From: CBDCGJ01 sp965238305
GTDB taxonomy: Bacteria > Pseudomonadota > Alphaproteobacteria > GCA-2731375
Length of the DNA stretch: 64,000 nt
Assembly: GCA_965238305.1 (NCBI GenBank)
Contig: CBDEHK010000001.1
Coordinates: 1,178,001-1,242,000 of the forward strand
Reading direction: 5' to 3'
Part shown: positions 32,798 to 44,501 of the stretch, in pieces
Layout: the number at the start of each line of letters is the position of its first letter
How positions within the stretch are numbered: position 1 is the stretch's first letter
Made by a program: the position numbers and the translations under genes
The notes under the pieces: model-generated
Database searches by the model: none
What the model saw: only the letters and a program-made list of their open reading frames with translations
Told to the model about the DNA's origin: nothing

Positions 32798-33867
32798 GCG
32801 ATCAAGGCAGCGAAGGTAGGGTCGTCGGCGCCGATACCCGGGAACGCGAAAGCAGCGAATTTGGCCTACGCCCGCAAAGCTTGGACGAATTTATCGGCCA
32901 AAAGGCAGAAAAAGAAAACCTGCGTATCTTCATCGAAGCGGCACGGGCCCGCGGCGAAGCCCTGGATCATCTGTTGTTTCATGGCCCCCCCGGTTTGGGT
33001 AAAACCACCTTGTCGCAGATCATCAGCCGTGAATTGGGGGTAAATTTCCGCGCTACTTCCGGCCCGGTGATTGCAAAAGCCGGCGACTTGGCGGCAATCC
33101 TGACCCATCTGGAAGAACGCGATGTTTTATTTATCGATGAAATTCACCGGCTCAATCCAGCGGTGGAAGAAATTCTCTATCCCGCGATGGAGGATTTTCA
33201 ACTTGATCTGGTGATCGGCGAAGGCCCGGCGGCGCGCAATGTGCGCATCGATCTGCCGCCCTTTACTTTGGTTGGCGCAACCACGCGCGCCGGCCTGTTG
33301 ACAACCCCATTGCGTGAACGCTTTGGTATTCCGATCCGCTTGCAATTTTATGAGATCGATGAGCTGGAATTGATCGTTTCGCGCGGCGCCAAGTTATTGA
33401 AACTGAACCTGACTGAAGATGGCGCCCTGGAAATCGCCAAACGCTCCCGCGGGACACCGCGGGTGGCGGTGCGGCTATTGCGTCGGGTCCGTGATTTTGC
33501 CGAAGTCGCCGGAGCCACGGAAATCGATCGCATCAAAGCCGATGCCGCCCTTAATCGTTTGAAAGTGGACGAAAAAGGTCTTGATGCCATGGATCGGCGT
33601 TATCTTAGCTGTATTGCCGTGGATTTTGGCGGCGGCCCGGTTGGGGTGGAAGCGATTGCCGCGTCCTTGTCGGAACAGCGCGATGCCATCGAAGACATTA
33701 TCGAGCCCTATCTGATCCAAAAAGGCCTGTTACAGCGAACCCCGCGCGGTCGTTCGGTGACCCCGGCCTGTTATAGCCATCTGGGTTTGAAAGCGCCGAG
33801 CCCGGATCAATACGACATCCTAAGCGATGCCGTTGACGATGACCTGTTAAGCGGAGCGGACAACTGA
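32794..33867 (+). CDS. ruvB: Holliday junction helicase motor RuvB
   Basis: A 357-residue AAA+ hexameric motor for branch migration. Seen are RPQSLDEFIGQ, Walker A GPPGLGKTTL, Walker B LFIDEIHRL, sensor LVGATTRAGLL and the C-terminal winged helix ending TPRGR. Its stop codon TGA overlaps the ATG of ybgC. Confidence 0.97.
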   Translation: MSDQGSEGRVVGADTRERESSEFGLRPQSLDEFIGQKAEKENLRIFIEAARARGEALDHLLFHGPPGLGKTTLSQIISRELGVNFRATSGPVIAKAGDLAAILTHLEERDVLFIDEIHRLNPAVEEILYPAMEDFQLDLVIGEGPAARNVRIDLPPFTLVGATTRAGLLTTPLRERFGIPIRLQFYEIDELELIVSRGAKLLKLNLTEDGALEIAKRSRGTPRVAVRLLRRVRDFAEVAGATEIDRIKADAALNRLKVDEKGLDAMDRRYLSCIAVDFGGGPVGVEAIAASLSEQRDAIEDIIEPYLIQKGLLQRTPRGRSVTPACYSHLGLKAPSPDQYDILSDAVDDDLLSGADN

Positions 33868-34283
33868 TGACCGGTTTGCTGCCGCATCATTTCAATCTAA
33901 AGGTTTATTGGGAAGATACGGATGCCGGCGGCATCGTCTATTACGCCAATTATCTGAAATTCATCGAACGCGCACGCAGTGACCTGGTTCGCCGCGCTGG
34001 CCTTAATCAGGTCACATTATTGCGCGATGACGGGGTGATATTCGCTGTTCGACGTTGCGTAATTGATTATCTGGCGTCGGCGAAGTTGGACGATGATTTG
34101 GACGTTGTGACGGAAGTGACAAAAGTTGGCGGCGCCAGTGTCAATATGGTGCAGAGCGTTTGCCGCGGTGATCTGGAATTGGTGCGGGCGCTGGTGCGCA
34201 TCGGTTGCGTCGATCGTTCCGGTCGGCCAGTTCGGATGCCGGCTCAAGCGCGGGCCGCTATGCAAAACTTAAGAAGCGAATAG
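33867..34283 (+). CDS. ybgC: Tol-Pal-associated acyl-CoA thioesterase
   Basis: A 138-residue hotdog-fold thioesterase. The catalytic region YWEDTDAGGIVYYANYLKF with Asp19 is the 4-hydroxybenzoyl-CoA thioesterase/YbgC signature. It hydrolyses short or medium acyl-CoA and is linked to phospholipid metabolism. It is the first gene of the tol-pal cluster and is coupled to ruvB. Confidence 0.93.
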   Translation: MTGLLPHHFNLKVYWEDTDAGGIVYYANYLKFIERARSDLVRRAGLNQVTLLRDDGVIFAVRRCVIDYLASAKLDDDLDVVTEVTKVGGASVNMVQSVCRGDLELVRALVRIGCVDRSGRPVRMPAQARAAMQNLRSE

Positions 34284-34298
34284 GGGAGTAGTTAGGCA

Positions 34299-35030
34299 AT
34301 GGACAACCAAACGGTGGAAGCGGTCGCCTTGGCCGGTTCCATATCAACGGACCTTAGCCTTTGGGCATTGTTTCTAAAAGCCGATCTGATTGTGAAGACC
34401 GTCATGTTGGCGTTGCTTCTGGCATCTGTCTGGTGTTGGGCGATTATCTTTGAGAAGAGCATCCGTTTCCGCCGGTTACGCACAACGGCGGATGAGTTCG
34501 AGGATAAGTTCTGGTCCGGTGGCAGCCTGGAAAACTTCTATGACCGGATCAGCGAGAAACCACGCCATCCGATGGAGCTTATATTTGCTTCCGCCATGCG
34601 CGAATGGCGCCGCTCAACGTCAAAGGGAATTAGCAGCGAAGGCTCTCTGCGCGCCGGTATTCGCGACCGGGTCGGGCAAGTGATGAATGTTACCTTGAAC
34701 AGGGAAATCGAACGTTTGGAACGCCATATGGGTTTTCTGGCTACAGTTGGCTCCACCGCCCCGTTCATCGGCCTGTTCGGTACGGTCTGGGGCATCATGA
34801 ACAGTTTCCAAGCCATTGCACTCTCCAAAGACACCAATCTTGCAACCGTCGCTCCCGGCATTGCAGAAGCCTTGTTCGCGACCGCTTTGGGATTGATCGC
34901 AGCGATCCCCGCCGTCGTTGCCTATAACAAATTCTCCACCGATTTGGGCCGCTATGCCAACCGTTTGGAAGGTTTTGCCAGTGAATTCACGGCGATCCTA
35001 TCGCGTCAATTAGAGGAGCATCCGGAGTGA
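34299..35030 (+). CDS. tolQ: Tol-Pal system proton channel TolQ
   Basis: A 243-residue inner-membrane protein with three helices (about 25-48, 143-170, 180-205). The pore helices FLATVGSTAPFIGLFGTVWG and APGIAEALFATALGLIAAIPAVVAY match TolQ/ExbB. With TolR it uses the proton gradient to drive TolA during outer-membrane constriction. It overlaps tolR by 4 bp. Confidence 0.96.
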   Translation: MDNQTVEAVALAGSISTDLSLWALFLKADLIVKTVMLALLLASVWCWAIIFEKSIRFRRLRTTADEFEDKFWSGGSLENFYDRISEKPRHPMELIFASAMREWRRSTSKGISSEGSLRAGIRDRVGQVMNVTLNREIERLERHMGFLATVGSTAPFIGLFGTVWGIMNSFQAIALSKDTNLATVAPGIAEALFATALGLIAAIPAVVAYNKFSTDLGRYANRLEGFASEFTAILSRQLEEHPE

Positions 35031-35479
35031 TGGCCGGCGGTATCGGAAATTACGGCAACGGCAATGGCCGGCGGAAACCCGGTCACTACCGACCGATGAA
35101 CGAAATCAATGTCACGCCTTTCGTCGATGTGATGTTGGTGCTGCTGGTGGTGTTTATGATCACCGCGCCGTTGCTCAGCGTCGGGGTGCCGGTTGATTTG
35201 CCGGAAGCGACCGCCAACACGCTGAAAGGGAAAGACGAACCGCTGACAATTACGGTCGATAAGGAAGGTCAAATCTATTTGCTGGAACATCCCGTGACGC
35301 TTGATCAACTGGGTCCACGCCTGACGGCCATTGCCGGTAATCGTGACGATCTAAGGATCTATGTGCGCGGCGACAAAGTGGTGAACTATGGCGCCGTTAT
35401 GGAAGTCATCGGCGCCATCAATGCAGCAGGTTATCGCCGGGTCGCCCTGGTTGCGGAAACGCCGAAGTCGGGTGGCTAG
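35027..35479 (+). CDS. tolR: Tol-Pal system protein TolR
   Basis: A 150-residue ExbD-family protein. One N-terminal membrane helix has the proton-carrying Asp in NVTPFVDVMLVLLVVFMITA. The periplasmic domain follows (VPVDLPEATANTL, then LRIYVRGDKVVNYGAVMEVI). It pairs with TolQ and moves on proton flow. Confidence 0.96.
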   Translation: MMAGGIGNYGNGNGRRKPGHYRPMNEINVTPFVDVMLVLLVVFMITAPLLSVGVPVDLPEATANTLKGKDEPLTITVDKEGQIYLLEHPVTLDQLGPRLTAIAGNRDDLRIYVRGDKVVNYGAVMEVIGAINAAGYRRVALVAETPKSGG

Positions 35480-35487
35480 AAATTGTC

Positions 35488-36492
35488 ATGCGCGGTTCGT
35501 TTGCCATATCGTTTGTCTTCCATATGGCGATCATTGTCATGGCCGCGCTTGGTTTGCCCAATTGGTTTCAGCCGGATGAATTTGTGATCGCGCCGATGGT
35601 TGTCGAAATTGTCGAAATTGATGAAATAACCAAAGCGCCGGCGCCGCCAAAACCGACACCGGTACCAAAAATCGCCAAAGCAGTTGAGGCGGCGCCAAAA
35701 GAAGAGGAGCCGGAACGCAAGGAAACACCCGCTCCACCGCCGCCGCCACCCAAACCGGAGCCCAAGCCGAAGCCCAAGCCGGAGCCGCCGAAAAAAAAGA
35801 AAGTGGCCGCCATGCCGCCACCGAAACCAGAACCGAAGCCCGCTCCGCCGCCTGAACCAAAGCCAATTGAAAAAACGCCGGAACCGCCCAAACCCAAACC
35901 TGAACCAAAACCGGTGGTGAAGGAACCTGATCCCGAGCCGGTAAAGAAAGAAGAACCGAAACCGGAAGAACCGAAGCTCTTTGCCGCCGCCCCGACGCCA
36001 CGGGTGAAACCAGCACGCGAAAAAACCAAACCGAAACCAAAACCGAAAAAGAAATTCAACGCCAGCCGCATTGCCGCTTTGTTGGACAAGCGAGAGCCGA
36101 AGAAATCTTCTGATGGGGCCAAAGAAAGTAAATCCACGGCCCGGACGCGAAACAGCGCCGCCGCCGTCAACGCGCCTAATATGACGATGAGTGAATTGGA
36201 CGCGATCCGTCACCAAATTGAGCAGAACTGGAGCATTCCCGGCGGTGTGAGGGATGCCGACGATCTCTATATTATGGTGCGGATATTTTTAAATCAGGAT
36301 GGCACCTTGGCGCGGCCACCGGAACTGGTCGATAAACCATTCAATGCCGGGGATTATTATCGCGCTGCTGCCGACAGCGCTTTGCGTGCCGTACGGTTGT
36401 CGGTCCCGCTGAAAGGACTGCCATTGTCAAAATATGACCATTGGCGTGAAATAACGATAAGATTTGACCCGAAGGAAATGATAAATGGATAG
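35488..36492 (+). CDS. tolA: TolA-like / TonB C-terminal envelope protein
   Basis: A 334-residue protein. It has an N-terminal membrane helix (about 4-20) and a 150-residue spacer dominated by Pro, Lys and Glu (PKPEPKPKPKPEPPKKKK-type repeats). A folded C-terminal domain of about 100 residues follows (SELDAIRHQIEQNWSIPGGV). The proline-lysine spacer resembles TonB more than the helical alanine-rich TolA of E. coli, but position between tolR and tolB fixes the role: linking TolQR to outer-membrane TolB-Pal. It overlaps tolB by 8 bp. Confidence 0.9.
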   Translation: MRGSFAISFVFHMAIIVMAALGLPNWFQPDEFVIAPMVVEIVEIDEITKAPAPPKPTPVPKIAKAVEAAPKEEEPERKETPAPPPPPPKPEPKPKPKPEPPKKKKVAAMPPPKPEPKPAPPPEPKPIEKTPEPPKPKPEPKPVVKEPDPEPVKKEEPKPEEPKLFAAAPTPRVKPAREKTKPKPKPKKKFNASRIAALLDKREPKKSSDGAKESKSTARTRNSAAAVNAPNMTMSELDAIRHQIEQNWSIPGGVRDADDLYIMVRIFLNQDGTLARPPELVDKPFNAGDYYRAAADSALRAVRLSVPLKGLPLSKYDHWREITIRFDPKEMING

Positions 36493-37864
36493 AAACAGCA
36501 AAACCGGAAGGTTTGGCACGACGATGAGAATGAACCAAATCCGTATAAGTTTGCTGGCACTGGCGTCAATTATTTTGCCGCTGACGACTGCAACCGCGGC
36601 CATCCAGATCGATATCAGCCGCGGCAATCTGAAGCCATTACCGATCGCAATACCCGATTTTATTGGCAATTCTGCGGAAGAAAAGCGTATTGGCCGCAAT
36701 ACCACTAAAGTCATCACCAACAATCTGGAACGTTCCGGCTTATTTGCGCCCTTGAGCCAGCGCAGTTTCATCAGCACGCCGGCGTCGTTGCAGGTTAACC
36801 CACGCTTCAATGAATGGCGAAAAATCGGCGCCCAGGCTTTGGTCACGGGGGCCACGACGTTGCTCAGCGACGGACGGTTGAAAGTTGAGTTTAGGCTGTG
36901 GGACGTTCTGGCTGGGAATTCGATGGTTGGCGTCGCCTATTTTGCCACGCCTGGCAGCTGGCGGCGGATTGCGCATGTGGTTTCCGATGCGATCTACAAA
37001 CGCCTAACCGGGGAAGACGGCTATTTCGACACGCGGATTGTTTATGTCTCTGAAGATGGTCCTAAAAACCGCCGTATCAAGCGCCTGGCGATTATGGATC
37101 AGGACGGTGCCGGCCACCGCTATCTGACCGATGGCAGTTATTTGGTCCTGACCCCGAGATTTTCGCCGTCACGTCAGGAAATTACCTATCTGTCCTATTT
37201 CAACAATACGCCACGGGTCTATCTCTTCAATATCGATACCGGGCGGCAGGAGTTGTTGGGCGATTTCCCCGGCATGACTTATGCGCCGCGATTCTCTCCG
37301 GATGGCGACAAAGTCATTATGAGTGTGGCCAAAAGCGGACGATCCGACATCTATGAAATGGATTTACGCAATCGGCGGACCCGCCGGCTGACCAATTCGC
37401 GCTCGATCGATACCTCGCCCAGTTATGCGCCGGATGCGGATCGCGTCGTCTTCAATTCGGACCGCGGCGGCTCGCAACAACTCTATGTGATGTCATCCAA
37501 AGGCGGCAATGCACAACGTATTAGTCACGGCAAAGGCCGCTATGCGACGCCCGTATGGTCACCGCGCGGTGATCTGATTGCTTTTACAAAACTAAGTAAT
37601 GGCCGCTTTCATATTGGCGTCATGCGGCCAGATGGCAGCGGCGAAAGATTGTTGACGGAAAGTTTTCTAGACGAAGCGCCGACCTGGGCGCCAAATGGCC
37701 GGGTTTTGATGTTTTTCCGACAACGCCCGACCAAGCGGGACGGCACCGGTGGCAGCGTCAAACTTTGGACGATCGATTTGACAGGCTATAATGAACGCCA
37801 GGTTGTGACACCGATTGATGCTTCAGACCCGGCTTGGTCACCATTGACACCATTATCGCGGTAA
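36485..37864 (+). CDS. tolB: Tol-Pal system periplasmic beta-propeller TolB
   Basis: Up to 459 residues. It has a signal peptide (MNQIRISLLALASIILPLTTATAA), an N-terminal domain (LPIAIPDFIGNSAEEKRIGR) and a WD40-like propeller with repeated PRFSPDGDKVIMS, PSYAPDADRVVFNSDRGG and PVWSPRGDLIAFT blades. It binds Pal in the periplasm. Translation may begin at 36485 (coupled to tolA) or at ATG 36530, which gives a cleaner signal peptide. Confidence 0.95.
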   Translation: MDRNSKTGRFGTTMRMNQIRISLLALASIILPLTTATAAIQIDISRGNLKPLPIAIPDFIGNSAEEKRIGRNTTKVITNNLERSGLFAPLSQRSFISTPASLQVNPRFNEWRKIGAQALVTGATTLLSDGRLKVEFRLWDVLAGNSMVGVAYFATPGSWRRIAHVVSDAIYKRLTGEDGYFDTRIVYVSEDGPKNRRIKRLAIMDQDGAGHRYLTDGSYLVLTPRFSPSRQEITYLSYFNNTPRVYLFNIDTGRQELLGDFPGMTYAPRFSPDGDKVIMSVAKSGRSDIYEMDLRNRRTRRLTNSRSIDTSPSYAPDADRVVFNSDRGGSQQLYVMSSKGGNAQRISHGKGRYATPVWSPRGDLIAFTKLSNGRFHIGVMRPDGSGERLLTESFLDEAPTWAPNGRVLMFFRQRPTKRDGTGGSVKLWTIDLTGYNERQVVTPIDASDPAWSPLTPLSR

Positions 37865-38035
37865 AACTTCAATGAGGGGAGATCGGTGAAAGTTTGGCAT
37901 TTGGACGATTTCCTGGCATGATGTCGATCAAGTAAGTAGCAGGGTTTAGCGGTTGTTTTTAGACGTCATTGCGTTTATGCGTAGTCGCTGCTCTAGTAGT
38001 TAGTAACGGTGATAGCCGAATAAGGAGTGGGCTCG

Positions 38036-38554
38036 ATGGCCTTTGAAAGTATGGGATTAAAAGTAGCGGCAATTGGTGCGGCGCTATTGTTGTTGGCGGC
38101 ATGTGAAACTTCGCCTGAAAAATCAATGGAATCTTCTAGCTCGGGTACGACAAGTTCGTCGACGAGCACCAAGACGACGATGACGGACAAGATCGTCCCT
38201 GGTTCGCAGGAAGATTTGGTCGCTAATGTCGGGGATCGTATATTCTTCGGATTTGATCAGTCGGACTTGACGCCGGCGGCGCGCGATCAGGTGAAACGCT
38301 GGGCCGACTGGCTTAATCAGCATCCCTCCGTCTCGGTCACAATTGAAGGCCATGCCGACGAGACCGGTACCCGCGAATACAATCTGGGCCTTGGCGAACG
38401 CCGGGCCGATTCGGCGAGCAAATATCTCGCGGCTTTGGGCGTGAACCCGGTTCGCTCCGGTACAATTTCTTACGGCAAAGAACGACCGGTTTGCGGGACC
38501 TCAAACGAAGCATGCTGGTCTCAGAACCGCCGCGGCGTGATGGTGGTGAAGTAA
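38036..38554 (+). CDS. pal: Peptidoglycan-associated lipoprotein Pal
   Basis: A 172-residue outer-membrane lipoprotein. Its signal peptide ends in lipobox LLAAC with lipidated Cys23, followed by a Ser/Thr linker. The OmpA-like domain has FFGFDQSDLTPAARDQVKRW, VTIEGHADETGTREYNLGLG and GKERPVC. ATG 38036 follows AAGGAG by 8 bases; the GTG at 38027 overlaps that site and is rejected. A terminator follows. Confidence 0.96.
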   Translation: MAFESMGLKVAAIGAALLLLAACETSPEKSMESSSSGTTSSSTSTKTTMTDKIVPGSQEDLVANVGDRIFFGFDQSDLTPAARDQVKRWADWLNQHPSVSVTIEGHADETGTREYNLGLGERRADSASKYLAALGVNPVRSGTISYGKERPVCGTSNEACWSQNRRGVMVVK

Positions 38555-38583
38555 CCCTTTCACTGACGGAATAGCTGAAATAG

Positions 38584-38627
38584 GCCCGATCGACCGTATG
38601 CAACGGTCGGTCGGGCTTGTTCGTTTT
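38584..38627 (+). terminator. Rho-independent terminator after pal
   Basis: A 13-bp stem GCCCGATCGACCG with CGGTCGGTCGGGC (one mismatch) has a 7-base loop and is followed by TTGTTCGTTTT. It closes the ybgC-tol-pal transcript about 30 bp after pal, although cpoB lies downstream on the same strand. Confidence 0.85.
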
Positions 38628-38734
38628 AGGCTGACTTGAATGAATGCGAAGATTGTTCCCATTCTTGCCTTATTTTGCCACTATCCCTTTGAATCGGTAT
38701 TAGCCGACAGAATTTGAATAGAAGGACGGCGAAG

Positions 38735-39661
38735 ATGACGATGCGGTTTATTTCGCTGGTAATATTTGCCTTGATTGCGCTCTTGCCAGTGGCGCAGGCG
38801 CAAGACACCCAGGCCCTGATAGAGAAGATTGACCGGCTGGAGCGCGACATCCGCACCATGGAACGCCTGGTTTATCGTGGCAAAGTGGAGAAACCCACCA
38901 GTACCGGCAGCGGCAGCGGCGACATCACCACCGGCGGCGGCACTCTGGTCGATGCCGAAGTCCGCATGAGCGAGATGGAAAATCAGATGCGCCAACTCAC
39001 CGGCACGGTCGAAGGCGTCGACAACCGCATTGCCGTCCTAGAACGGCGCTTCGACAAGCTGGTGCGTGATCTGGATTTACGATTGCGGGAAATTGAGCAG
39101 CGCTTGAGCCCCGCCGACCCGGCGATGGACAAAGCCCAACCGGCAGCATCAGCAGCAAAGCCAGAGCCAAAATTAAACCAGAACGCAGCGGTGCAGGCGC
39201 CGAAACCTCTGACTCCAAAACCGAAGCCGGCAACGTCGGAAGCGACAACAGCGGTCGCGGTGCAGCTCCCCGCCGGGACCCCGGAAGATCAGTATAATTT
39301 CGCCATGAACCTGTTGCGGACCCACAAATATGACGAAGCGGAAGGGGCTTTCACCGCCTTTCTGAATGAAAATGGTGACGATCGCCTGGCCGGGCATGCG
39401 CAATATTGGCTGGGTGAGACCTACTATGTGCGGAACAATCTGGATGCCGCGGCACGGACTTATCTGACCGGCTATCAGAAATTCCCCGACGGTGCAAAAG
39501 CCCCGGATATGCTTTTGAAACTTGCCGTGACGCTGGTTAAATTGGGCGAAAATTCGGAAGCTTGCGTGATCCTGGAAGAATTGTCAGGGCGTTTCCCGGA
39601 CGCGACGTCGGCAATTAGAAATCGGGCCAGACGAGAACGCAAGAAAGCGGGATGCGCTTAG
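38735..39661 (+). CDS. cpoB: Cell division coordinator CpoB (YbgF)
   Basis: A 308-residue periplasmic protein. It has a signal peptide (about 1-22, ending VAQAQ), a coiled coil that trimerises (LIEKIDRLERDIRTMERLV and later heptads to about 140), and a Pro/Lys/Ala linker. C-terminal tetratricopeptide repeats follow, as in QYNFAMNLLRTHKYDEAEGA and HAQYWLGETYYVRNNLDAAA. It links peptidoglycan synthesis with Tol constriction. ATG 38735 with an AAGGA site upstream is preferred over a TTG at 38714. Confidence 0.9.
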   Translation: MTMRFISLVIFALIALLPVAQAQDTQALIEKIDRLERDIRTMERLVYRGKVEKPTSTGSGSGDITTGGGTLVDAEVRMSEMENQMRQLTGTVEGVDNRIAVLERRFDKLVRDLDLRLREIEQRLSPADPAMDKAQPAASAAKPEPKLNQNAAVQAPKPLTPKPKPATSEATTAVAVQLPAGTPEDQYNFAMNLLRTHKYDEAEGAFTAFLNENGDDRLAGHAQYWLGETYYVRNNLDAAARTYLTGYQKFPDGAKAPDMLLKLAVTLVKLGENSEACVILEELSGRFPDATSAIRNRARRERKKAGCA

Positions 39662-40950
39662 AGTCTGAGGCCAACGCTGCACTCATTACCGAATTCGATC
39701 ATGCCATGGTGGGATTAGGTCCTTTCGAGGCATCGCCCCAATTTGCCGTTGCGGTATCGGGCGGCGGCGACAGTTTGGCCCTGACATTCCTATTGGCGAA
39801 TTGGGTGAAGGCGCGGGGCGGTCGGCTTACCGGACTAACTGTCGATCATGGCTTGCGCGTAGAATTCTGGTCGGAGGCGGAACAAGTTCGCCTTTGGTTT
39901 GCTACCCATGATATCGGTCATGAAACGCTGACCTGGACTGGGGTGAAGCCTAAAACAGCGGTTCAAGCCATGGCGCGGGCGGCGCGATATGACCTTTTGA
40001 CCGGTTGGTGTCGCGACAACGGCATCCTTCACCTGGCCGTCGGCCATAATCACGACGACCAGCTTGAAACGGTCTGGATGCGCCGTCAACGCCAACAAAG
40101 CGGGATCGGCCTTGCCGGAATGGCGCGCCGGCGGGTGCTATCCGGCGTGCAGATATTGCGACCCCTATTGTCGGTCAGGCGTTCTGTTTTGCGGGAATTT
40201 CTAAAACAACTTCAACAGGATTGGCTCGACGATCCCAGCAATGATGACCAGCGTTATGAACGAGTTCGCGCCCGCACCGCACTTGCACAACTGGATGACG
40301 CATCGTGGCGGCGTTTGGCGTCTGAAACAAAGCAGGCGCAGGTTCAACGCGAACGCGAAGAAAGTGCGTTGAGCAAAATTATCGCCGCTCTGGTGACCCT
40401 GCATCCAACGGGCTATGCCAGTTGTCCGGCCGATAAACTGAGGGCCTTATCGAGGGTAGACGCAGGGCGGCTGCTGCAACGGGTTTTACAAGTGGTTGGC
40501 TGCGCCGAATATGCCCCTAAAATTACGTCGGTCGAGCGCCTTATCGCGCGCTTGCTTGCGGCAACTACACCCTTGCGCGGAAGCTTGGCTAATTGCCTGA
40601 TCCGCGAAGTTAGGGGTGAAATTATCGTCTGTCGTGAAACAAGGCAGCAACCGCCCGCGGTCGAGTTACGTGATGGGATTGCTGAGTGGGGTAATTTTCG
40701 CATCGATTATCTCGGTGAAAATGAGGTCGAAGGCCTGCAAATTGGCGCTCTCGTTCTCGCGAAACTGCGGGATAAATCGATTATGGCGGATATTGAAAGA
40801 CTTCCCAAAGCTGTTCGCGCGACGCTTCCGGCGATATGGAAAGGCGATGAGATTGTTTGCTTACCTCGGTTCGGGTCGTCTGCAGACAGTCAAAATAGCG
40901 GATTTTGTGCCGAATTCCGTCCAAAAAGCGCACTTTGCCGCAATTTTTAG
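39652..40950 (+). CDS. tilS: tRNA(Ile)-lysidine synthase
   Basis: A 432-residue N-type ATP pyrophosphatase that changes C34 of the CAU-anticodon tRNA-Ile to lysidine so it reads AUA. The PP-loop is AVAVSGGGDSLAL at about residue 35. Next come GLTVDHGLR, the HNHDDQLETVWMR metal/ATP segment and RPLLSVRRSVLREFL. It overlaps cpoB by 10 bp. The C-terminal substrate domains appear shorter than in E. coli. Confidence 0.93.
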   Translation: MRLESEANAALITEFDHAMVGLGPFEASPQFAVAVSGGGDSLALTFLLANWVKARGGRLTGLTVDHGLRVEFWSEAEQVRLWFATHDIGHETLTWTGVKPKTAVQAMARAARYDLLTGWCRDNGILHLAVGHNHDDQLETVWMRRQRQQSGIGLAGMARRRVLSGVQILRPLLSVRRSVLREFLKQLQQDWLDDPSNDDQRYERVRARTALAQLDDASWRRLASETKQAQVQREREESALSKIIAALVTLHPTGYASCPADKLRALSRVDAGRLLQRVLQVVGCAEYAPKITSVERLIARLLAATTPLRGSLANCLIREVRGEIIVCRETRQQPPAVELRDGIAEWGNFRIDYLGENEVEGLQIGALVLAKLRDKSIMADIERLPKAVRATLPAIWKGDEIVCLPRFGSSADSQNSGFCAEFRPKSALCRNF

Positions 40951-41118
40951 ATGATATTCCGCCTCACCGGTTGCTCTGCCATAGGAATACCCTATGTAAT
41001 GATGAGTGACAGGCGAAACCTCATTTTGTCTCGGTCGGAATCGATTGCGCAATCTAGGAATTAGGCCTATGACTCCCGAAATTGTCGGTTGTTGCCGACG
41101 TAGCGATAGGAAATTAGC

Positions 41119-43047
<1,929 letters not shown>

Positions 43048-43145
43048 CTTAACCGATCGGGATATTCTGTCGCGCTGCATTGACCCAAAATGTGTTAGCC
43101 TTTTTGGCGATTCACGTGGCTTATTCTCTGATACAAGCGACATCA

Positions 43146-44501
43146 ATGACGCGTAAAATTTTTGGTACAGATGGAATTCGCGGTCGGGCCAATCAATGGC
43201 CGATGACACCCGATGCCGCGTTGCGGGTGGGCATGGCAGCGGGCCGGCAATTCCTGCGCGGAAATCATCGTCATCGGGTTGTTATTGGTAAGGACACCCG
43301 GTTATCCGGTTATATGCTGGAACCGGCGCTTGTCGCCGGCTTTACCGCTGTTGGCATGGATGTTGTGCTGGTCGGTCCGATGCCGACACCGGCAGTGGCG
43401 ATGTTAACCCGCAGCTTACGTGCCGATCTCGGTGTTATGTTGTCGGCCTCCCACAATCCCTTTGAAGACAATGGTATCAAGCTTTTTGGCCCGGACGGGT
43501 ACAAACTGTCCGATGAAGTCGAAAGCCGGATCGAAAAACGGCTGGAGGCCGATCGTGGAATTGAATATGCAGCGCCGAACGAATTAGGTCGCGCCATGCG
43601 GCTTGACGACGCCCAAGGTCGCTATATTGAGTTCGTAAAAGGCAGCTTTCCAAGCAATCGCCGCTTGAGCGAGCTAAAAATCGTCATCGATTGCGCCAAT
43701 GGGGCGGCCTACAAAGTCGCACCGACGGTGTTGTGGGAATTGGAAGCAGAAGTCATACCCATTGGGGTTGACCCCGATGGCTATAACATCAATCAGAATT
43801 GCGGCTCGGTCCATACCGAGTTATTGCGCGAGCAAGTCGTCACCCACGGCGCCGATATTGGCATTGCTCTCGACGGTGATGCGGATCGTTTGATAATTGT
43901 CGACGAAGCCGGCGCGGTCATCGATGGCGATCAACTGATGGCGGCCATTGCCGACAATTATCTGCGTCAGGATCGATTGCAGGGCGGCGGCGTTGTCGCC
44001 ACGGTGATGTCAAATCTGGGTCTGGAGAAGTATCTGGAAGACCAAGATCTGCAGCTGCACCGGACCCAGGTTGGCGATCGCTACGTTGTCGACCACATGC
44101 GCCAGCATGGCTTGAATTTAGGTGGTGAGCAATCCGGTCATATCATTTTGGGTGATTACAGTACCACCGGTGACGGCCTTATGGCAGCATTGCAAATTTT
44201 GGCGTTGGTTGTGGCAACCGATAAACCGGTCAGCCAGGTTTGCCATCGTTTCGAAGCCTATCCGCAATTGCTTAAAAATGTCCGCTATGGCGGCACCTCA
44301 CCACTTGAACAGGATAAAGTCTGCGCGGCAATTGATGCAAGCTCGTCGCGGCTGCAACACAGCGGTCGTTTAGTTGTTCGACCGTCAGGCACGGAACCGC
44401 TGATCCGGGTGATGGCGGAAGGTGAAGATATGGATCTGGTTCGTGAGGTTGTTGATGAACTCGTCGGTGTGATCGAAAAATCGATCGAGGCGAGTGCATG
44501 A
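43146..44501 (+). CDS. glmM: Phosphoglucosamine mutase
   Basis: A 451-residue enzyme converting glucosamine-6-phosphate to glucosamine-1-phosphate for peptidoglycan and LPS. It starts RKIFGTDGIRGRAN. The phosphoserine loop is VMLSASHNPFEDNG, the metal loop ALDGDADRL and the sugar loop GGEQSGHI, ending with RPSGTEPLIRVM. The ATG at 43146 matches the family start; it overlaps thiD by 4 bp. Confidence 0.97.
   Translation: MTRKIFGTDGIRGRANQWPMTPDAALRVGMAAGRQFLRGNHRHRVVIGKDTRLSGYMLEPALVAGFTAVGMDVVLVGPMPTPAVAMLTRSLRADLGVMLSASHNPFEDNGIKLFGPDGYKLSDEVESRIEKRLEADRGIEYAAPNELGRAMRLDDAQGRYIEFVKGSFPSNRRLSELKIVIDCANGAAYKVAPTVLWELEAEVIPIGVDPDGYNINQNCGSVHTELLREQVVTHGADIGIALDGDADRLIIVDEAGAVIDGDQLMAAIADNYLRQDRLQGGGVVATVMSNLGLEKYLEDQDLQLHRTQVGDRYVVDHMRQHGLNLGGEQSGHIILGDYSTTGDGLMAALQILALVVATDKPVSQVCHRFEAYPQLLKNVRYGGTSPLEQDKVCAAIDASSSRLQHSGRLVVRPSGTEPLIRVMAEGEDMDLVREVVDELVGVIEKSIEASA

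Noticed and set aside
35537..36216. Long minus-strand and third-frame frames opposite tolA, rich in Gly, Phe and Arg
   Set aside because: They are shadows of the Pro/Lys/Glu-repeat coding sequence of tolA.
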